Shown piece by piece: positions 24,835 through 37,680 of a DNA stretch of 64,000 bases (within the stretch, counting starts at the first letter, position 1; the number at the start of each line of letters is the position of its first letter). The translations under genes and the position numbers were made by a program. The notes below the pieces were generated by a model. The model was not told where the DNA came from, searched no databases, and worked only from the letters and a program-made list of their open reading frames with translations. This stretch comes from Sycobia sp. Sy_11 (taxonomy: Eukaryota > Arthropoda > Insecta > Hymenoptera > Epichrysomallidae). Location of the stretch: assembly GCA_018907035.1 (NCBI GenBank), contig JACCIC010000002.1, forward strand, positions 1,431,001 to 1,495,000. The letters run 5' to 3'.

Positions 24835-27480
24835 TAATATCAAAATACAATATGTAAATATAATTTTTGTAGTGTCATAAGTAATATCTGCAGAATTAAG
24901 TTTACCAATATTACTAATATATTAGTTTTCAATTTAGGATTTCAAGTAAAAAGTTATAGAATCATCTAGGTCACGACTAAATAGTTTAAATACTAAGCAT
25001 TTATTTTGAATTTATTTTTTGATTTTTAAAAATATTGAAAATAATCTTAAACAAGTAGTTCTTCGCAATAATATATTGATTTACTTCAATATGCGCATAT
25101 TTAAATGTATATGTTAAAAAGAGCAAATCAACCCTTCCCTCTAAACTATAGATACTTATTTATAAATTTCTTTAGAAATTCCAACTCAAAAAGATATAAA
25201 AAGCCTGGAGTCCTAAATAATTCCAAGATCCAAATTTGAATGACAACTACGGAAACAGTGCTGTGATTATTAAAATTGTTGTTAAAGAAATATATTATTA
25301 ATATCACGATGGTGATTTTAGCTCACGATATACATTCAATGAGCATGCCAATCTCCAAGCCTTCAGGAATCAATAATAATTTAGTTAAAGAACCAAAATT
25401 TATTGAAAAGAAATCTTCGTGAAAATTGTTTATTTAGGAATTATTCTTTATTTAGAAAATTGATTTAATTATGATGGCTAGCTTCCTACGTTTGGATTGC
25501 TTTCATGGATAAAGAAACTCCACAATCATACATTTGTTAACACTTATATACTTATATAAAAACAATTATTACAAATATGGATACCATGGCTAATCTTGGC
25601 AAATCACCATTACTTCTAATTTCTAAAAAATTCATATATTTTATGCTATATGTATTTGAAGGAGGATTGTTTTTCTACAAAGTTTTTATTCAGAGAAATA
25701 TCATCAGACAATCGGATAGATTGTACAATTGTGATAGATTCAACCGTATTCGTATTATGAATCGCATACTTTAGTAGATGCTTTTACTTATTCGATAAAA
25801 ACCAGCTTTGAAATGTAAAATTCTCCTATCATCGATATACCACTTCATCTGTTTCTACGAATAGACATATGATACTCTAAATATTTTCCTCAATGTATAT
25901 TAGTTAATGTTATTAAGATAAAAGTTTTTGTCTATGTACAGCGTTACATAACGAGGACAACATATTTTTTCTGAAGAATTGACTTGTATTTTAAATTAAT
26001 TCTCACTGGCAATAGTAATTTCTTCGCTTAAAAACGGTGTTGGTGGGATTATCAAGATCATATCTGATTTTGTTTTAATAAGGCTGAAATATTATATAAT
26101 GTATTAGAAAATCGTTTATTCAAACAAAAAAAACTTTTGTCGACGATTATATTTAACCAGACCACGTGAGTAGTATTTATATGTACAACATAATTTTTTA
26201 AATTTTCGAGGAAAAATTATTAATGTGAAATTCCTACTCATTTAAGATTTAAAGAATCATATTTTTTTTGTGAGAAATTTATGCTAAATCATCATTCATT
26301 CGAAAATTTCAATATTTTATTTATGTTTCTACTTAGTATACTGCTTAATACTTTTAGAGAAGCATATAGTTTTATGTCGTTTTTTCATGGATATGCAAAT
26401 AATATGACCATGAATCGGCCTAATTTTTAACGATCTCAATGAAGTTTCTTTACGGAGCTAGTGGTGTTTTAAAAATCAACAACTAGCACTATCACTCTCG
26501 TATTTTCTATAAAATGTTAATACATTAAACAAAGTATCAGAAATACAAATTTCTACTTAGTTATTGAATGGGCCTCCTCAAAATTTTTTCTTTTAAGTTT
26601 GCATTTCCATTGCACTTTATTGCAATGATTTGATTTATTGCCATTGCGGTTTCATTAGGTAAAAAATTCAAAATTTTTAAATAACTACATTTTTTCACTT
26701 TCGTGAAAAACAGAGGCCGCATTTTTTTCAAGAGTATTTTAGCAAAAAATAAGTCTCACCACGCGAAAGGACAATTAAAAATATACTGGATTAGATGTAT
26801 TCCGAAATTTATTAAAACCTTCTTTTTCGTTCAAAGGATGTCTCTAAGAAGTTGGCTGAAAAATAACTTATTGAAGTTTTTTGGGATTTTGAGAAATAAT
26901 ACCATTTTATAAAGGTTGAGAATATTTTAGAAAAATGAAAAGAATTTTCCCGTAATATGTGAATATCGATTGAACTTTTTTTGTAGTATTTTAATTCACA
27001 TTCCTTTTTCCTTATCAAAAAATGCAAATATTTGAAAATTTTTTAAAACCTTCTGTTTAGTTGAAAATAAATTGAAAACGCCTTGAAAAAGATGATGAAA
27101 ATTCGGTGTCTTCTTTATGAATGGATGAAAGCAAAAAATCATAACATATTTGATTGTGTATTTCTGTATAAAAAATTGGACATATAAGATGATCTAAAAT
27201 TTTATATATTTTAAGACCAAAAAAGTCTATAACTGTAATATTAGTAACATATTTTTATAGATATCTGAGATCCAATTAGTAATAAACTACTTTCAATTGA
27301 TAGATACTCTTAGAGTTTATTGACACTTGTTATGTTCTTTCTTTTATTATTGCTTTTAGAAAATATGGCTGTCTATTAAAAGTTGGGGATGGTCACATTA
27401 GTATAGTTATTTTGCAATTCTAATTAAGACAATTGAATGTTAAAAAAGTATATTTATTTAAGTAATTATTAGTTTAGAGG
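24835..27480. other. Intergenic DNA between genes A and B
   Basis: AT-rich, no coding exon, transposon protein or RNA gene recognised. Short open frames at 25577-25774 and 26703-26912 have no recognisable similarity. Confidence 0.55.
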
Positions 27481-27570
27481 CACTTTTTATATAGTCAATT
27501 AGTAAAGGTTTCAAGAAAGCAAATATAAGCGACTTTTATATAAATTTAAAAAATAAACTTGACATTGAAC
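27481..27570 (+). promoter_or_regulatory. Putative core promoter of gene B (diverged)
   Basis: TATATAAAT at 27537-27545 lies 76 nt before the preferred ATG (27613), the same spacing as in genes C and D (79 and 77). CACTTTTTATATAG at 27481 is 56 nt upstream of the TATA, where genes C-E have their CACCC box, and may be a decayed version. With transcription starting about 30 nt after the TATA, the upstream in-frame ATG at 27571 would be at the very start of the mRNA. Confidence 0.5.
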
Positions 27571-27612
27571 ATGAAAAATTCTGCATTCCAGAGTTACCTA
27601 AATACTTCTCAA

Positions 27613-30600
27613 ATGTTTTTCTATAAGTTATTCTTCCTTTTTCTAGTTTTTGGTTTTTTGCTTAATAATGGTGAGTAATATTGAATTCGCTTTTTTCATT
27701 CTACAGAAATTTTCCATAAATCAAAGATAAATAAAAAAAGAATATTTAAAGCCATTATCTTAGTAACTGTTAAATAAGGTAAGGAATCTTTTCTCACTGC
27801 ATAGATCTCCAGTAATATAATACGTGACAGATCTCTAGAAATTTAACTGGATTGACATATCCTAATATGCTAATATTAAATTTGAAAAAAATCTGATTTT
27901 TTAGGATGCACCTACGAATGAAGTAGCTTAAATTCTTAAGTAAAAATAAAAAAAAAACTATAAATATGTATCAAAATAGGGTAATCTCAATAATTAACGA
28001 TGATATCATTTATATGATTGTTGGCTTCACTGGTTTAAACGAATATCTGAAAAAATAAGAGAAATAGAGAAAACCGCGGAGCATTCAAAAGTTATGTATA
28101 ATAAATTTCACCATTCTCTTCTTATCAATTTTCTAATAGAAAAAATATCTGATTTTACCTCTAATATGAAAATAAAATAAATTTACTATAACATTCAAGG
28201 CTCCTCCTTAAGCTAGTATTATTTTATGTTTTTCAAAGTCAAAAAATAGAATTTGAATCGATTATTTGATTTCATCAGGCCGAAACACCAATCATTTCTA
28301 ATGTAAGGCTTTTTGGCTTAAGTCGATAATTTTTCGAGAAAATAAAAAATAATTTTTTCTATATAACTCAGTAACTTCGATAAAGAATTATATTTGTAAG
28401 ATTTTTTTTTCGTAAAATCCTTATTTTATGTAGAAACAGCAGAAACTACTGACGGCTTCATTATTATAGGTCATTTAGCTTATAATGGGGGAGGATTATA
28501 ATATAATTGTAATTTATTTTTGTCGAGTACAAGGCACGTCGGCGTGCGCGCGATCGCCTTAATGTTACTTTCCAAGTGGATGGTACACGCGTCGCGTTCG
28601 TCCGGACAAGTTGGCATCGGCGACCCGCTAATATCTGCTAATGCTCGCATTCTTTTCCATGACGTCTTCTCACTTCTTCTTGGGGATGCGCGTCGATGGC
28701 TCACAAGCGACCTACACGGAAGCCGTTGACCGTAAACTTCTCAATGGGTGGCGCATTACGACGACGTCTAGCTCGTGCTAATCACAGACCTAGAAGCTAT
28801 CACCACTGCTTTCTTTATGTTATTTAACGTTGCTCTATTTATGCTTAGAAATACCGGTGCTAATCAGCAACGGAGGTCTACGACATATTTATAAACAAAG
28901 CACATGTAAATTATTACAGCGGTACTTCTGTCAATTGGCCGACACCGGGATTGGAACTCGGATCACCAAGTACTTATAACCGTAAGTGATCCTCGCAGCT
29001 GAGAGTAAATTTCAAGAAGCTTACGGTCCCACTCGATAGTACGCGCACTGTTACAACATGGTCTTAATTTGACAACACTCTCTTTCCTTACTCTCCTGGG
29101 TCGGACGTCGCGTCGGGCATTTCTCGGTCCGAATCTTGCACCTTAAATGGTCTAGATGACTAGTTCAGCACGATAATATCATCTAATTATCCAGATACGT
29201 TGGGTCCGTATTCTTGTGTAAACAACGCGTTGATGGGGCCGCTGGAAAGTCATGGTGCGTCATCGGATGGAACGACATTCTGGTGGACTAACAGAGACCT
29301 GACCCGGCTACTGCGAAAGCCGTGAGCTTCCGGCTTTAGCGTCCATCGGTATTGGTAACCACGCTTTCTTGACATCCACTTTCGATAAATTTTCGGCCTT
29401 CTTCAGAACATCCCAGGTGAACTCCATGCTTGACATCGGATAGGTGTCTTTGACAGTCTGTAGTTCATGTCTATGTCATTCACACAGAAACGGAACGAAC
29501 CGTCAGATTTCTTCACCATCACATATGCACTGTCCCACTCACTCGCGAACGTTCTATTACCCCTTTCTCGAACATTTCCTTTCAGTTCATCTTGAAATAC
29601 TTGAAGCATCATCGCGATATGAGTCTCGGCCGTTATGTGACTGGATTAGCGTCCTATACCTCGATTCTATGGTCAATCGTTTGCTCACAAAGTCCCTCAC
29701 GCAATGGCTCTCTGGTTCTGGCTGGCTTCGACGATACCTGCGCATTCGGCCGATGTGGCTAATTCTTCTTCTAGCTGGCAAGCGAATAAGAAAAGATTTA
29801 CGGACAAATATATGTGATATAACATATTAATTATTAATTAATTACAATAATTTTACATTTAATTACGTATATGCATGCCATTCAAAATCAAACAAAAGAA
29901 TTCTTTAATTTTTAATAAATTCTGATTTTGATTGGGCTCCTTACCTGAGGCTTGTCTCCTGGGGTGTGCGCTTCTGAACGGCGGTCCACTCCAATGTCCG
30001 TGGTTGCAGAACCTTGCCACCGTAGTAGAATTCGTAATAAATTAGTAAAATCGCCCTCGTTGATCATCCTAATATAAAATTAATAACATTTTTTCGATAT
30101 CAAAAAAAAATCCAACACCCACGGCGCACATGTGTAAAACGGCTTGCCTAACAAGATGTCATCACGAGTGAGTCGTCACGACGGTCGCATATATCGCATG
30201 CAACAACGTAAATCTATCGGCCAAAATCAGAAAACAAAATCATAAAAATTTGAAAATTCCATTACAATTGGTGAGGGGCCCCGATTCGGTACGACCCTAC
30301 GTTAGCAACCTCTCAATGTATTATCATCAATTTATTAAATTCCTAGCATGTTCTCCGATCAACTTTGCAATTAAGCATATGTATCATCTGAATTATAAAT
30401 ATACGTTGAGATATAAAACATGTTTATGTATATGTGAAATGTTCTTCATTAAGTAGTAATCGAATAGTTGCCATTGTCTATCGGGCATCAAGCATTTAGT
30501 AATGGGCATTTATAAGTATATTCCATGTAAATGATTTCCTACTTAGATAATACGTCATCCGAAAACAAATTACATTAACTACTCAAATTTTGTACCACTT

Positions 30601-31175
30601 TTGATAGAATATAATCAGTCTATTGCACAATTTGGTTAGATGACAAATTTTTCAAATGAAAATATAGTTTCCCTAACATTGGCTGTTACTAAAGAAATAT
30701 TTTTTTTATAGAGGAGAAGAAAAATCCTTTACAGATTCCGGGGACTGATGCCCGAGTATGTGGGAGTCACTTGCACTTAAAGTACAAATGACCCTCTAAA
30801 AACTACTCCCTTGTTGCGTCCCACTCGACTGCTTCGCGCAGCTCGTATAATAAAAAAGAAAAAAAGATAACGGTTAACCACACTTAACCACAAGTTAACC
30901 ACACTGTTACAAATCAGATTGCGTTAAATTATTAGACTCGATTTGATAATACACACGTAAAAACTCTTATTCGTGACAGTGTTTAAGCTACGAATCCAAA
31001 GAAAAACTGTATATAGTTTATTAATTCAAATAGGTTTCCTGTTTCTAATGTTTCGTTCGGTTCTAAACTAGAATTTTGAGTTATCAATGAATTATCGATA
31101 TTTAACATCATCCTTAATTTTTTTATATTCTTAAATTGTGTTAGTAACGTCGTATGATTTCTCTATAGCATATAA

Positions 31176-31222
<47 letters not shown>

Positions 31223-33872
31223 ATTGTAAAAATTTTACAGATACTATATATTTGAATAAAATTAATAAATATTTTTATCGGTCTTACAGTCTGTAAAATA
31301 TCATATATTAGTGAAAATAATGACAGTCAGACTGTCCTTGTTTATGATCATCCCCGTAGAATCTGAAATAAAACTTAATACTGCAATAAATTGTATCAGA
31401 AAATTAACAATAAAAATAAAATAAAATTAATAATAAAATAAAAATAAAAATAAAAATACAATAATAAGTAAAATAAAAATAAAAAATAATAATAAAAGTA
31501 CTTATTCTATGTTAGTAAAGGACAACCTTACTGCCCCCACCACCTTAAAATTAAATTCACCTTTGGCGTCCGATGTTTCGAACCGCTACGGTTCATTCTC
31601 AGGAACTAAACTAAAATGAAAAATCTAGCATGCTACTTTACATATTTGGAAATCGGAAAGTATCAAGAGAAATAATTGAACGTATTATACACAGATAATT
31701 TTAATATTATTTGAAAATTACAGAATTACACTCAAAAACTATTTTGGAGGCATAAGGATATAACTAACTAACAACTGATTTGAAAGCAGAAAAATGTTCA
31801 ATTAAGAGATTGAGTGTTGTACTTCTTTTATTTATAGATATTCATTTTATTACTAGATATTTACTTATGCTATATGCGATAGATATTATGTAATGTATTG
31901 TACATCACTGATGCATTACTATAAAAGGAAAATTGCTGCACTTAATACATTTAATTTTGTATTGTTTTTGAACAAAAGTTTGTAATTAAAAGTATATAAG
32001 CTATAAGTATCATATTTCTGATCAATTTATTTTAGTTTCAGCTTTCAAAACGGAAGAAATTATCGGTGGCTATAACGCACTGAAATCAAATTTTAAATAT
32101 CAAGCCGCAATATTGGGCAAATACAACGCTACTAAATTGCTTAACTTTCTTTGTAATGGTGCAATTATTCATGATCATTTTCTATTGACCGCTGCCAAAT
32201 GTTTCTTATCTGCTCGAAACGTACTAAAAAGGCTTTCTTTTTACGCAGCCATAGGTGTAGATGTATTATCTCACAATGTCGTTTTAGAAGATATTGAAAA
32301 AATATATACGTATCATTACACCGATATTGTGAATGATCATAATTTAGCAATTGTAAAGGTATAAAAAATCATTGCATTGTAGTAATAATATTTTAATAAT
32401 TTTTAATACGCTCAGTGGAGTATTTATAGTTAAACCAATAAATTAAATTAATATTTCTTCATATAAACATTATTCTCTTCAAATGTTATTGCTCTAGTTA
32501 AAAGAAAGTTTGAATCTTGAACAACGTCCGGAATTAGATACTTTAGAAATACCATTTTTTATTGAAATATTTGATGGATTAGCAGGAGTGGTCGCTGGAT
32601 TTGGACTTAATTCAATGAATGCTGTAAGAAAGCATAAGTTTCGACAACAAATACGAATAACACCAAATAATTATGCTCTTCTAAAGTATGCGAATGTAAC
32701 AATAATTAATGGTGGGCATTTCACAGACTTTTATAATACGACTGATAATGTTGGCCAGATAATATGTGGCGAAGTTCTGGAAACTTTCACTGATTTATGC
32801 GGTGTTATATTGCCCGATGAAACTTACGATTATAGAGGTATTTGCTTCGTAAGTCGAATTTCCAGTATTATATACGTAAATTGATTTTATAAGATAAATC
32901 AATACTTCTGCATCGAAGTATAATTATTTTGTTAGCGTCATCTTATATTCCACCCTTCCAGCTATGCTACTAATCTATAAATCAAGCCAGTTAAAGAATA
33001 CTCAATGTAGCTTTGCAAATTCACAATTACATTTAGATTACGGTTACAAGACCTTATTATCATATTTAACTCATATCGCTTGCAGCTTACAGTTTATATT
33101 AACGAGTAACACGGGCCATTCGTTGAAAACTATAAACGATATTATATAGATCGAATGTTTTAGGAATAGTACTATGGCAAAGATTTACTAACCCAAAAGC
33201 CCGATGGAAATAGTTGGGCATCGACGAAAAAATTTTTGCCATCCGCTTTTTGTAACAGTACCGGAATTACCGGTGGACGCTGTATTCTAGTCTTACTACA
33301 ACAGTAGCCATATTCTGATAGATTAAAACAACATATTTCCCAAAGGGTCGTAGTAAAGTTTCAACGTGTCAAAAAGAATTACCGAAGAATACCTAAATTG
33401 AATGCCCAAACAAGGCTTGGCTTTTTACATTAATTAATTTGTAAATTAAAAAAATGTCATACTCAAGCTGTCTTTAAAAAAATAATAATAATTTTCTGTA
33501 AAAACGCTCGTTGGCTTGAAAATTACGACCTTAAAGGTGGGGGCTCCTCCAACGCGGCTTTAACCTCAGCCACTGCATGTCGATATTCGCATTAAAATTA
33601 TTCAGTTACATTCTCATCCAGTAAACAATGTTTTACAGGGCGATATCGGTGCTCCGCTTGTTATCAATGGAAAAGTGGTAGGTATCGCAACCCAGCACAC
33701 TAAGGAGTGCAATGACGGTAGGCATGGAACTATATATACGAAGGTATCAAAATTCAAGGAATTCATCGATGCACTCATAGGTGGAAGACCCATACATGAT
33801 ACCGTGGTTCATGAAAATCTCCCACACGACATACGTAAAATACGCAATATAGAGGGTGCGTCAGCGAGCTAA
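27613..33872 (+). CDS. Gene B: secreted serine protease homologue (S1, catalytically dead)
   Basis: Exons 27613-27670, 32036-32358, 32498-32848 and 33639-33872; phases 1, 0, 0; 321 residues. I chose ATG 27613 over the in-frame ATG at 27571 because it matches the paralogue signal peptides (MFFYKLFFLFLV) and the TATA spacing. IIGGY is at residues 28-32 but is preceded by Glu instead of Arg or Lys, so tryptic activation is not expected. Cys59 and Cys75 match C42 and C58. All three triad positions are changed: Lys74 for His (TAAKC), Asn122 for Asp (HNLAIVK) and Ile247 for Ser (GDIGAPLV). Sequons YNAT and NVT are present. Intron 1 is 4.4 kb and hosts gypsy and R1/R2 repeats; introns 2 and 3 are 139 and 790 bases. 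Its role is unknown; a non-enzymatic secreted protein is inferred. Confidence 0.88.
28440..29055. other. GC-rich transposon-like DNA in gene B intron 1
   Basis: GC content is far above the surrounding intron, adjacent to the gypsy reverse transcriptase relic at higher coordinates, so it is probably the decayed downstream part of that element. Translations in all frames gave no secure integrase or RNase H motif. Confidence 0.4.
29060..29790 (-). pseudogene. Ty3/gypsy reverse transcriptase relic
   Basis: Minus-strand decayed reverse transcriptase read across several frames. In order there is TIDHRIEV with a following DANPV (the segment upstream of RT), SEWDSAYVMVKKSDGSFRFC (the conserved VxLVKKKDGxxRFC motif), YPMSSMEF, KVDVKKAW (first catalytic Asp region), AFAVAGSGL, and a YLDN in place of the YLDD catalytic box followed by a stop. 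There are many stops and frameshifts. The element sits antisense inside gene B intron 1. No intact reading frame remains. Confidence 0.75.
29830..30310. other. Flank of gypsy relic, nothing coding
   Basis: Mixed AT-rich and GC-rich sequence inside gene B intron 1. The stretch at 29940-30060 is GC-rich and could be more decayed gypsy sequence. GGTGAGGGGCCCCGATTCGG near 30271 vaguely resembles a retrotransposon primer-binding region on the plus strand, but the relic is on the minus strand. Confidence 0.3.
30311..31175. other. Gene B intron 1, unassigned
   Basis: A GC-richer patch at 30730-30850 and three copies of TTAACCACA at about 30875-30905 are the only notable structures. No gene is seen. 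Confidence 0.45.
31181..31220. repeat. (TA)n microsatellite
   Basis: Uninterrupted AT tract directly upstream of the R1 repeat. Confidence 0.95.
31261..31376 (+). repeat. R1 repeat, copy 1
   Basis: A dispersed repeat of about 117 bases beginning AATAAATATTTTTAxCGGTC, with TTACAGTCT, then ACAGTCAGACTGTCCTTG and ATCTGAAATAAA. Other copies are at 41751-41874 and 59470-59586, with a split reverse copy at 59815-61209. It contains the near-palindrome GACAGTCAGACTGTC. It is followed by an AAATA-rich spacer and an R2 repeat. Confidence 0.75.
31509..31617 (-). repeat. R2 repeat, copy 1
   Basis: A dispersed repeat of about 105 bases. Plus-strand landmarks are GTTAGTAAAGGACAACC, TTCACCTTTGGCGTCC, TTTCGAACCGCTACGG and TCAGGAACTAAAC. 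Other copies are at 42041-42148 (opposite strand), 44833-44940 and 59620-59722. The minus strand carries the hammerhead-like motif listed separately. Confidence 0.75.
31568..31606 (-). ncRNA. Hammerhead-ribozyme-like motif, copy 1 (probably inactive)
   Basis: On the minus strand, in order: GUUC (stem I, 5' side), CUGAGAA (core), an extra U, a perfect GAACCG/CGGUUC stem II closed by UAG, GAAAC, AUC (candidate cleavage triplet), and GGAC, which pairs with GUUC. Stem III would be minimal. The core residue equivalent to G8 is A here, which should abolish cleavage if this is a true hammerhead. Confidence 0.4.
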
Positions 33873-33967
33873 GAAGTTCAGTACTGAGATTAAATCAATA
33901 ATTTCTTAGTAATTTATAATCTGTGATTCAAATTTTCATGAGAAATTAAGTCGGCTTCTTATGGAAA

Positions 33968-33973
33968 AATAAA
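33968..33973 (+). promoter_or_regulatory. Poly(A) signal of gene B
   Basis: AATAAA about 96 nt after the stop codon. Confidence 0.55.
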
Positions 33974-36240
33974 TATTTTGTATTACACTTATCGTATCTT
34001 TTTTAGCGCGATTTGAATACTCCATTTGTATAATCGCTGATAAATAAATTAAATTTTTTTTTTGTTTTAAGAAGCAATAATTTTAATATTGAATATCTTT
34101 TCAATTACAAACAAATGATCTTATATTCTTAAATAAAAAGTACTTAAAATCAAAGCAAAGGAGGAATTTAAATGATGAAGTGTCTTTTATAATATTCTCT
34201 GTGCTATAATGTTAACTTACGAACATCAATAACGTACTTCATTAATCAGTTTTATTGAGAGAAAAATTATAAATTTTATTGCAAATAATTGACATAAATA
34301 CTTCTTTTTAAGTGACGATCGAATAGAATGTCAGCTGTGATTTATTAAACCCTCCTATGTTTTATATTATAACTGTTTGCCTACAAAAGTCTTGCGATTA
34401 TAGCGAAGATAAGATTTTAGAGTCTGCGAAGATATTCGCTTCAATTGACACGACCTATAGTTTATTATTGTCTAATTCTTAATCCTAAGAATTATAAACG
34501 AACTAGCCATGTTTGTGGGAGCATTTGTTTTGGTACTTGAGATATATATTAAAAAACTTACATATAAACTTCTAGCTCTGATTTTTGATATTCTCAATCA
34601 AGCTATTTCTGTTTAACATGTGCAATACGAATGAATTAAATACAATTTATATTATATAAGAAAGAACTGATTTTTAATCCAGTGCAAAGCTGTCCACATT
34701 AAAATTTATTGCTTGCTGACTGATCCTACAGTGTCCCTCGATATTTATAATTCGGTTATATATAGTAGTTTCATTCATAATCTTATTGTACTAAAATGTA
34801 AACTGTATTTGATTCGGTTTCATTTATAAATAACATTTTCAAATTCTTAATAGGTCCGATTGTGTTCACCGAGGTGGATTATTGCAATCTACCTTAATGC
34901 TACAGTTTGATTCTAACTGCGTCGAACACAATTGTAAATTGAAATCAATTTTCATTAATTTTCAAATAAAATTAACAATTTATAATTGATCCAAATAAAT
35001 CTATTGCAGAAAAATACTAATTGGGCCAATACGGCAGTTTGAATCATGTCTTAATAAAACTGAAAAGATAATCAATATATTAGCCGAAGACTGTCTTTTA
35101 TTTACAATAAGATTGTATTACTAGCATTTTGTTCATGAAAAATTTTCCACGCTTTACTAGAGATTACCTATACGTTTCAAACATATTCGACCTTCAATTG
35201 AAATTAAATAAATGAGGGACTGCTTATTTGCATACGTAGGGACAATCAGATTGTTTTTCAGTTAAATGTTCTTTTTTTCTGAAATCCCACACCAAGAGTA
35301 GGGTCTATAATTTAAAAACCATTTAATTACCAATTTTAAGCAAGAAAGTATATTATATATCTTGGGAAGCGGAGAGCTTCAGATCCTGACGTTTTACAGG
35401 ATTCATTTCGTAAATAAACAGAGCCATCTTGATAAATCTGTATGGTCACCCATATATCATATGCTCTTGTTTTTATTTCAGTACGACTATGACAAAATGA
35501 ATTATTGAATATGATCATTTTTTATGTTCACACTTGTACAGCGATAACTATATATAATGGAAAAAAATCAATGTATATCAGCATTCAAACTAGTATGTAA
35601 GCAGAAATTAGGTTAATTGAACATTTAGAAGAAAAAGAATGGCTTGGTATCTATTCTATATATATTTATATTATAATACGTGATATAAATTATGTTTTCA
35701 ATTTTCTAATTCTCCAATCATTATATGTATTCATTGATTAATTTTTATGCATAGGAGACATACGTAGTGAGATAAAAGTTAAAATATTTCAAGGTGAAAA
35801 ACTTACCATTTATCGACATAAATAACTACAAATTTTGTTTTAGGACCATCCTTTGGAATACGTGTAATTTTTTATCTCCTAATATATCTACTGTCTAAAG
35901 ATGAATCACTGAAAATCGATCCACTGTGTTATAATATTGGAATTTTTACTTACAAATTCGTCTGTATTCTACTGGTGTTCGAAGTGCACTGGGTAAATAA
36001 AGAAATATTTGTTAACTTACCATTAAAAATTTCTTTATTTTAAAGTAGTAGAGCAATTTCTACTGATTCATCATTAGAAAGTAGATATTATAAAACTTAC
36101 TGCAAATACTATTTATTACAAATAAAAAAAATTGTTCATATGAACTTCATAATAAATTGTTTTATCAGCTACTTTGAAATTCTAAAACTTTTATTAAAAT
36201 TGATTTGGTATAAGAAGATTTCAAGTGTTATTTTATTTTA
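33974..36240. other. Intergenic DNA between genes B and C
   Basis: AT-rich; no coding exon, transposon protein or RNA gene recognised. Confidence 0.55.
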
Positions 36241-36242
36241 GT

Positions 36243-36345
36243 CACCCAATATATTTTAATTTATGAATACTTCTATATAAGAAAATGTGAGATATATTCT
36301 ATATAAATATATAGAAATCATGTTATTTAATAAAGACTGAGCATA
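36243..36345 (+). promoter_or_regulatory. Core promoter of gene C (shared with D and E)
   Basis: CACCCAATATATTTTAAT begins at 36243. TATATAAATA begins at 36300, 57 nt later. A presumed initiator around 36330 (TTAATAAAGACTGAGCATAG) lies about 30 nt after the TATA. The ATG follows the TATA by 79 nt. The same three elements in the same order occur before genes D and E. Confidence 0.65.
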
Positions 36346-36378
36346 GAAACATTCTACCGAAACTACATTTATTTAAAA

Positions 36379-36849
36379 ATGATTTATTCCAGGCTACTCT
36401 TTGCTCTTTTGTTCATTACAAGTATTATTTCAATTATTTATGGTAAGTAAAGTCCACTTTATTATCATATCGTACGAAATTTTTTTTACATATTCAATTC
36501 GATTATAGAATTGAAAAAATGCATATTTGAGGCTGCTTATTAAAGCATGAGAGCTAAAGTACTTAAACATCTAAATCTGTTTTTCTATGTTTATACTTTT
36601 TCTAATGAAGACGCATACTACAATTTTCATCAACTGATTGGAAAAATTTCCTGTTTGTAAAAATACGCTACTAATGTTTGTTAATTTTAGTTACGGATAC
36701 CGTTTACTTATATCTTTTCAGTCTATATTTCTGAGTTTCGTGTTTCTAGAGTTACGTGTAAACTCGAGAAGCGATGACGAAATGAAAAGGTTTTCAAAGT
36801 TTTGTTTAACCTACAATGCATTATGCAAAACAATATATCGAATAAAAGA

Positions 36850-36908
<59 letters not shown>

Positions 36909-37633
36909 GCGTATCAAATATTGAGGAAACGTTTATACAGAGTATCATTACTTTATGCCAATTAATTAAATAAACACATTTAAGGTCTTTGTATGCATGA
37001 ACCATTTTTAGAGTGTATTAAAAACTAAGTGAGACTATAAAAATAGCTATGTTCAAAAAATGTCTATATAGACTATGAGTCAATTATAAGATTATAAAAT
37101 ATCTTCTACGAGTTAAAGCTACTATTAAAGATAAATAAAATTTAAGCCTAAATATATATACGATATGACTTAGAAGAAATGTAGATTAGTAGATGATATT
37201 AATAAAAAAAGGATTGAACTAATTAAAAATTATTTAAATTATAAAAGATCTTTATTCACATAGAAAAAAATGACATAGTTTTCAATTATTTCTTGGATGT
37301 AATATAATTAATAAAGAACAATACTAAATTTATAACGAAATATCAATATAAGAAAATATAACATTATAAAGAGTAGTCTTCATAAAAAATGTTTTAATAA
37401 GACTATGAACAAAACTGTAGTTTATAAAAGAAAAACAAAACAAACTTATTTATTTATTTTTTTAATTTTCTTTTTATTTTTTATTTTTATTACTACATTT
37501 AAATATAACGGCCTAATGGTTAGTGACCTTAACACTATAGTTATTGAAGCTTTAGCATCTTCGTCTTTTAGTTTTTGCGGTATATCGACTTATTGCATTT
37601 AATCATTAACTATAGATGATATAAATAAAATTA

Positions 37634-37680
<47 letters not shown>

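Noticed and set aside
27571..27612. Upstream in-frame ATG as the start of gene B
   Set aside because: It would lie at or next to the predicted transcription start and would add 14 residues ahead of the signal peptide that no paralogue has.
28950..28985. TGG-starting string on the minus strand as a gypsy primer-binding site
   Set aside because: It lies downstream of the reverse transcriptase relic on that strand, where a primer-binding site is not expected.
33160..33600. GC-richer patch in gene B intron 3 as a transposon protein
   Set aside because: No frame gave a recognisable motif; left as unassigned intron.
36638..36973. Open frames with Tyr-Ile repeats, also near 46418-46687 and 62132-62582
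   Set aside because: They are translations of (TA)n and related microsatellites.
37505..37545. tRNA or SINE A-box-like string GGCCTAATGGTTAGTGACC
   Set aside because: No B-box, no cloverleaf and no repeat copies seen in the window.
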